DNA of 64,000 nucleotides, from positions 84,380,183-84,444,182 of the forward strand of contig CM034531.1 of the NCBI GenBank assembly GCA_020002185.1, given 5' to 3'. The notes beneath the pieces were generated by a model, which was not told where the DNA came from, searched no databases, and saw only the letters and a list, made by a program, of their open reading frames with translations. Origin of the DNA: Paraescarpia echinospica (taxonomy: Eukaryota; Annelida; Polychaeta; Sabellida; Siboglinidae). The translations under genes were made by a program, and so were the position numbers. Shown here piece after piece: positions 58,390 to 64,000 of this stretch; positions within the stretch are counted from its first letter, which is position 1, and each line of letters opens with the position of its first letter.

Positions 58390-58825
58390 TAATAGGTGAA
58401 GAACAGGCAGTGTTCAGATAGGAGTATTGGTTGAATTGTATTTGTCTCGACGCAAAAGGCTTTATTGTGCCTTCATCGATTACAAGAAAGCATTTGATTT
58501 AGTAGACCGGTCCTCACTGGGGTCTAAGATAATTTCATGAGTTATTAATGGTAATGTGTTGAAAGTTGTATACAACATGTACAAAAATGCTAAATCATGT
58601 ATAAATCAAGGCCAGGCTGTGTCAGCCTTCTTATGTGATGTAGAGGTATGGCAAGGAGAAAACTTGTGTCCTTTGTTATTTGCTATTTACCTGAATCATT
58701 TTGAATACTGTTAGTCACAATTATAACGGACTTGACATGGCAGCTGGTGAAATTTACAACAACCTTAGTGATGATGATGTAGAAAATGTATGTTCTACTA
58801 CATGCTGATGACACTAGAATGATTC
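58390..58825 (+). pseudogene. LINE reverse-transcriptase core remnant
   Basis: Plus strand: RLYCAFIDYKKAFDLVDRSS (first catalytic Asp), VLKVVYNMYKNAKSC, VWQGENLCPLLFAIYLN, then in another frame LHADDT (catalytic position). Frame breaks are present. The coding match stops within ADDTRM and runs straight into a partial unit of the ~165-bp repeat (agaatgattcaataaaatac). Confidence 0.65.
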
Positions 58826-59435
58826 AATAAAATACAGATTTCTTGCTTGTGTATAGAGGAACTCTGTCAACTCTTCTAATGGTTGACATTTGGTTGTTTC
58901 AGGTGTCAACTATATTGTGAATCTGTAATTATTAGGCTATATTGATACAATTGATTTACACAGTACCATGTCTACACAAGGCATGGCAAGTATAAACAGA
59001 AGAGTAGAATGCATTTGATATCAATAATATGTAGGATATTTCACTCTATAGTTGTCCAGAATATTAATTTTCACCTACAAGGTTTCTACAGACAATACAT
59101 CTTTAACCAATAGACTCCACAGTCACACCATTTTATAATAATTAAATGAACATCAAAATAAACACAACTTGCAATTATAGAAAATCAATAGTTTTGAAGA
59201 TACAGTTTAAAAGTTTTAGGCAACTGTTCAGTCTAACAGGGGTCAAGTGTGTCTACTCTGCCTCGGCCCTGTGACCAATTAAAGATTAGTCAAGGTCTCA
59301 ATGGAAGAATAGCACTAGGCTGCAGAGTTTAGTCATGCTGCTGGCTTTCTGGCACATTAAACAAAATCTACTGTTGGGGGTGGTCTCAAGAGCCCTTCTC
59401 AAAACCACATCACTAGATAATGTAAAACTTTTGTA
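58826..59435. other. Gene-free stretch
   Basis: Begins with a partial ~165-bp repeat unit. A gtgaccaattaaagattagtca block at about 59271 recurs at 62393 and 62455. No gene. Confidence 0.4.
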
Positions 59436-59439
59436 CTTT

Positions 59440-59735
59440 GGGGGCCCCTTAGGTGCCCTTAGAATGATTCAATCAAATACAGATTTCTTGTATGTAGTGG
59501 CAGCACCCTAAGATACATCTATACATTTAAAAAAAAGTTGCTGAACAGTTTTTGAAAAAATAGGCCAAATGTTACATTTTTACCAGTTTTGGGGTCCTTG
59601 GAGGCCCTAGGGAGCCCTTAAAATGATTCAATCAAATACAGATTTCTCGTGCATAGTGACAGTGCCCTAAGATATGTCTATGCAAAATTAGAGAAAAAGT
59701 TACTGAACGGTTTCTGAGATACGGCAGCTAACGGT
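59440..59735. repeat. ~165-bp tandem repeat, array 1 (two units)
   Basis: aatgattcaatcaaatacag at 59463 and 59632 (period 169), with ggggtccttggaggcccta and a ...gctgaacagtttttgaaaa block in each. Same family as 62600-63065. Confidence 0.85.
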
Positions 59736-60715
59736 GGACGCAGAGTGATGGCAACAATCCCTTGGACCTTCGGCCAAAGGACTAAAAATGTGTCAGCTGG
59801 ACGGTGATAGACCGTTTGAACTTGAAGCCTTTGTCAAACTTTTGTCTCGACTTCACCGAAGGCGGTGTCCTGCTGTCAGAACTTCGAAGGTGTTACTCAC
59901 ATAACTGACAGGTCTTTATCAGTAAGAATAATGGGATGATAATTTACACCAATGTTGTTTCCTGTAGAAGTCATTTTGTGGGATATATTAGCATTAGTCA
60001 TGCCAATTCAAAAATTAATGCTATATATTAGTAGTTTGTCAAAATGTAAACAAACTCAAAGACAGTTGCAGCTTAGCGTTAGCCTGTTCTGAAATTTTTA
60101 ATGACATAATGATATATTTCACATAAATATATAGGGAGCTAATAGAGAGGCCCATCATAATCCATAGCACTACAAAATGAAGTATCTGAAAGTCACACTT
60201 CATATATTGAGTGACACATCTCATACTGTCTTTCTGGACTGTCGCATTGTCCAATAGTTTCCTATCACAACCCTCGTGTACAATATACTAAAGCTATACA
60301 TTTCCAACACCACAACATATGTATTATCATTGGATAGGTAATTGAATAATCTTTCAGACGAACGCAACTTGTAGCAGCAGAAAATGAAGCATACAAAAGT
60401 TACACCGCAAACAATGACATGCATTCTCAAAATGTGATTCATTCAAAAATTAGTGCTATATAATAGTAGTTTGTCAAAATGTAAACAAACTCAAAGACAG
60501 TTGCAGCTTACTGTCCACCAAGCAGTAGCAGAGCAGTTTTATAATAATAATAATCCACAAGTTAAGTGGCAGTGATCTTCCTTTTATCATTCATGTGATG
60601 TTTATTGTGAGCAGGGCGGACAAATGGTTATCATATGTAGACAGGTACTGAAAGAAACTGACATTTTCTATAAAAAGAACATGTTTGCCTATCAATGGCA
60701 TGTATTTCCTATTGT
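59736..60715. repeat. Gene-free stretch with a 420-bp-spaced direct repeat
   Basis: tagtttgtcaaaatgtaaac with flanks (about 60 bp) occurs near 60033 and 60468. No gene recognised. Confidence 0.6.
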
Positions 60716-60866
60716 TGCCGTTTCTGCCGGGCAGAAACAGTTTCTGCCCGGCATAAATCAAACAACCCTGTAGGTAATTATTAATCAAATGTTTTTTTGC
60801 GGAAACAGTTTCTGCCCGGCATAAATCAAACAACCCTGTAGGTAATTATTAATCAAATGTTTTTTT
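60716..60866. repeat. 68-bp tandem duplication containing a palindrome
   Basis: gccgggcagaaac (60726-60738), one base, then its exact complement gtttctgcccggc (60740-60752). The segment from 60735 is repeated at 60803 (period 68), giving two copies of aaacagtttctgcccggcat. Confidence 0.9.
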
Positions 60867-61127
60867 GGTGAATCATAGTTACAGATCATTAAAGGAAATA
60901 AAAACAAGGCATTAGCTAAAATCCGTTTTCCATGTGTACAGAAAGTTTAACATTGCATGTAACATTCGAGAACATTAAAAAAATACAGAAAAATACATTT
61001 GTAGCATAAATTCGATTTTAAACCTGTCTGTGTAGCGATTCCCGCGGAAAATAAAATTTTAATGAGCTAGGCGATCACGTGGTATCTTAATGTCACACTT
61101 GACTCACACTCGCAGCAGGCCGACCCT

Positions 61128-61640
61128 TTCTATGCATTCAGAGCATGTTTACATGGATAATGTTGGGGTCGAAATGAGCGTCAGAATGAGTTATGCAATA
61201 ATCCGATGTAATACAAACACTAGTCATCATAGAGGAACAAGCAGTTATCTTACGGTTCCACATGAATTCAATTTTATTCAAAACAATGAATGCGAATGAG
61301 CCTACAACTTGTAATACAACTACAAGTCGACTAGTCTAGGTTTCGCCGAGCTTGGGCTCGTTTGCAGAATAATTATATCGAATGCAACCAACGGGAGATA
61401 ATGTACACCAATATACATACACAGCAAACATATATCGTATCCAGCTACAGAAAGTAACGTGTAAAATCTCATAATATCACTAGAATATTGATGTATGAAG
61501 GAGGAGTTGTACAAGTTATCATAACAACTGAAATCAGTCAGCGAATTTCAGCCGGCCCTGATAGCTCACTTGGTAAACGCATTGGTTCATTGGCGTTCGT
61601 TTTACAATCGGGCGACGCCAGTTCAATCCTGACAGCATGC
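61128..61640 (+). repeat. Left arm of a large inverted repeat (partner 63068-63519)
   Basis: Long blocks match the reverse complement of 63068-63519: tgcattcagagcatgttt, gcagttatcttacggttcca, ttttattcaaaacaatgaat, agaataattatatcgaatgc, aggaggagttgtacaagtta. The order is preserved across about 450-500 bp with scattered differences and a small extra segment here. Confidence 0.85.
61554..61640 (+). other. tRNA-like sequence (SINE head), not a functional tRNA gene
   Basis: An A-box-like tagctcacttgg (61562-61573) and B-box-like gttcaatcc (61621-61629) are correctly ordered. Acceptor and D stems do not pair. A homologous segment is inverted at 63068-63150 (gtagctcattcgg ... cggttcaag on the minus strand). 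Confidence 0.5.
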
Positions 61641-61715
61641 AAATTATTGATTTTTTTTTACACCTTTTTGGAAAGGGTCGGCCTGATGCGAGTTTGAGTC
61701 ATAAGTGACGTCACA

Positions 61716-62599
61716 TCTCGGCATCCCGAAAAGCGCGCCAAAAATATGCATATTCGAAAATGTCCGGATGTACAGCATAAAATGTGGAATTTCTAATTCA
61801 TTGAATTTTTTTCATTTTTTTTGCTTGGTGGACGTGGAAATAGATAGCAGGATGTAATATAACATGAATTCGAGCAATAGATGTTTTTATTCCCTTTAAA
61901 CCCGAGAACCATGATGAACAGAGTCAAAATGACATTGATGTTGACATTTCTTGTTTGCCTGTACAAGAATTTTAACTTTTATTTACAAATGATCTTCTCA
62001 GCCACTCCTTCTCCAGTTAGCAGGATGTAATGTAACATGAATTCAAGCAATAGATGTTTTTATTCCCTTTAAGGGTTATGATGAAGTACAATGTTTACAG
62101 GTTTACTGTTCATTTACTGCACCACATCTTGCATTTAGAGGAATAATTATAATAGAAAATAAAATGTTGTGGCACATATTTTTTATATATGCATCAATGA
62201 GAAACCGGGAATTACTTTTCTGTGGCCTAGGAATAACTAATTTCAATTAACTTTCTGCTTATATAAAACAACTGCATAAAAATAAATATCCATACAAGAC
62301 ACAGACTCCGCATGTGACAGATGTTTTGGAAAGGGGAATAGTGTTCTGTTTCTGGTACAAGGTGCTGTGTTTGTTGACCCAAGCTTCTGCCAGTGACCAA
62401 TTACAGATTAGTCATACTTCCTACCACCAGCCACAGTGACCCAAGCCTCTGCCAGTGACCAATTACAGATTAGTCACACTTTAACCAGCCAGCTACAGTT
62501 AGGTGTGACAGATGTTGTGGGAAAACGATTAGTGGAACAAAAGGACTGGAAGCCTGCTAGAGCTGCTGCTACAGTAGACCATTTAGTTAACAAATTTAA
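61716..62599. repeat. Spacer of the inverted repeat with short direct repeats
   Basis: gcaggatgtaat.taacatga with flanks (about 54 bp) occurs at 61848 and 62021. gacccaagc.tctgccagtg with flanks occurs at 62376 and 62438 (period 62). No gene. Confidence 0.7.
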
Positions 62600-63065
62600 C
62601 ATTTTAGGGGACATTTGGAACCCTTGGAATGATTGAATCAAATACAGATTTATTATGTATAGTGGCACTACCATACGAAATGTCTATGCAAAATTAGAGA
62701 AAAAGTTACTTAAGAGTTTTTTAAAAAATAGACAAAATGTGAAAATTTACCAGTTTTGGGGTCCTTTTTGGGGGGTCATTAGGTGCCCTTAGAATGATTC
62801 AATCAAATACAGATTTCTTGTGTACAGTGACACTACTACACGAAACGTATATGCAAAATTAGAGAAAAAGTTGCTGAACAGTTTTTGAAAAAAATAGGCA
62901 AAATGTTACATTTTTACCAGTTTGGGGGTCCTTGGAGGCCCTAGGGAGCCCTTAGAATGATTCAATCAAATACAGATTTCTTGTGCACAGTGGCAGTGCC
63001 CTAAGATATATCTATGCAAAATTTAAAAAAAAGTTGCTGAACAGTTTCTGAGATACGGTAGCTAA
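62600..63065. repeat. ~165-bp tandem repeat, array 2 (three units)
   Basis: The aatgatt[cg]aatcaaatac landmark is at 62628, 62793 and 62956 (periods 165 and 163). Each unit also has atgcaaaattagagaaaaag-type sequence. Confidence 0.85.
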
Positions 63066-63067
63066 AG

Positions 63068-63519
63068 GCGGTGTCACGCTTGAACCGGCGTTGCCCGTTT
63101 GTAAAATAAATTACACGAAACCAACACGTCTACCGAATGAGCTACCGAGAACAACGGAAATTCATTGAATGATTTAAGTTGTTATGATAAGTTGTACAAC
63201 TCCTCCTTCATATATCGATATTATGAGATTAAACAACGTTACTTTCTGTACCTGGATACAATATCTGTTTGCTATGTATGTTTATTGGTGTAGATTATTT
63301 CCGGTGGGTTGCAATCGATATAATTATTCTGAAAATGAGCCGAAGCTCCGTGAAACCTCGACGGCTTGTATGCCCATTCGCATCCATTGTTTTGAATAAA
63401 ATTGGATTCATGTGGAACCATAAGATAACTGCTTGTTCAGAATATTGCATAACTCATCCTGTTGCTCGTTTTGACCCAAAAGCTATCCTTACAAACATGT
63501 TCTGAATGCATGCAAGGGG
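63068..63519 (-). repeat. Right arm of the large inverted repeat
   Basis: See 61128-61640. This copy lacks the ~40-bp terminal inverted repeats. Its outer end stops within tgaatgcatgcaaggggt and its inner end at the tRNA-like segment. Confidence 0.85.
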
Positions 63520-63610
63520 TAAAAACATAATATATACATACAAAAACATAATATATACATACAAATTTAAATGTAAAGATATAAATGGTATATAAATTGT
63601 CTTATATACG

Positions 63611-64000
63611 TTAACCCTACAGGTGACCACTGGGCCGAATTCGGCCCACGCGATCAGTGCAAAACTGCTCCCGGCCGAATTTTGGCCCGATTCAGTATCT
63701 CTTCTTAAAAAAAATTCGTTTCCGTCACTAGCAACTGACAGGGGAACGCGAGGTATCATTGGAAAGCTGAATTATTATTCTTCCTGTGGCATTTTTATCA
63801 ATGAGTTTTATCGCATCATGATTCAGTAATAGCTAATCACAACCAAGCTTTAAAATGTTGTAGTAGTAGATGCCCAAATATAGCCGATTTTACTACACTC
63901 TGCGTCAGGAATTTACATTCCCATTCATGTGGTTTAAACCGGGAAATGGTAGTACCGATGGAAAGCCCAATGATTGGTCTATCCAAATAAATTTACGTCA
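63611..64000 (+). mobile_element. Possible piggyBac-like element end, running off the window
   Basis: A TTAA tetranucleotide at 63611-63614 is followed by CCCTACAGGTGACCACTGGG, fitting the TTAA target and CC-starting terminus of piggyBac-type transposons. An 18-bp perfect palindrome (tgggccgaattcggccca, 63631-63648) lies just inside. No transposase is visible before the window ends. Confidence 0.3.

Larger units (their letters stand above)
61091..61715. mobile_element. Candidate non-autonomous DNA transposon with ~40-bp terminal inverted repeats
   Basis: The left end 61091-61130 (tgtcacacttgactcacact..cgaccctttc) matches the reverse complement of the right end 61671-61715 (gaaagggtcggcctgatgcg...gtgacgtcaca) with few mismatches and a small gap. 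The interior, 61128-61640, is the left arm of the large inverted repeat below and holds a tRNA-like segment. No transposase is present. Confidence 0.55.

Noticed and set aside
61554..61640. Functional tRNA gene
   Set aside because: A- and B-box-like motifs are present but the acceptor and D stems do not pair and the box spacing is unusual; it is better explained as a SINE head.

Overview
The window is nuclear DNA of a metazoan, most likely an aquatic invertebrate. The evidence is introns with GT/AG borders, AT-rich intergenic DNA full of microsatellites, a TRP-like ion-channel gene, a TBC-domain (Rab-GAP) relic, and remains of many animal transposon groups (CR1/L2/RTE-like LINEs, a Penelope-like element, PIF/Harbinger, hAT, a tRNA-derived SINE). 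I cannot name the species. About 4 kb is convincingly functional coding sequence. Nearly everything else is repeats and decayed mobile DNA.

Layout. 1-2200: a ~262-bp tandem repeat, then a candidate two-exon gene of unknown family (709-1573), then minisatellites carrying a repeated CRE-like octamer. 2937-11228: segmental duplication copy 1, holding a single-exon ankyrin/TRP-like channel gene on the minus strand (6565-8376) and a small Penelope-like element with inverted terminal repeats. 11230-19690: LINE remnants, a long CA array, and a decayed PIF/Harbinger element with a convergent Myb/SANT-like partner gene. 19694-29236: duplication copy 2, with a second intact channel gene (24553-26367), an inserted L2-like LINE and a private 440-bp insertion. 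29240-36240: small repeat elements, a TBC1D25-like pseudogene, a possible two-exon mini-gene, and an RTE-like LINE. 36264-45050: a hAT fragment, a truncated LINE, a partial fourth copy of duplication sequence, and a CR1-like LINE 5' half interrupted by an L2-like LINE. 46672-48830: a third, partial duplication copy that lacks the channel gene and carries a SINE at that point. 48876-49978: another LINE ORF1 and a dispersed repeat. 50250-53957: a ~1.6-kb tandem repeat. 54403-55402: an assembly gap of exactly 1000 N. 55403-57420: a CR1-like reverse transcriptase. 57420-64000: an RT remnant, ~165-bp repeat arrays, a palindromic 68-bp duplication, a large inverted repeat with tRNA-like segments, and a possible piggyBac-like end.

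The most informative biology is the channel-gene pair. Both reading frames are intact although the surrounding DNA has diverged, and the amino-acid differences cluster in one extracellular loop and in the C-terminal tail. The third copy of the same locus has no channel gene. All homology statements are by eye; no alignment or database search was run.
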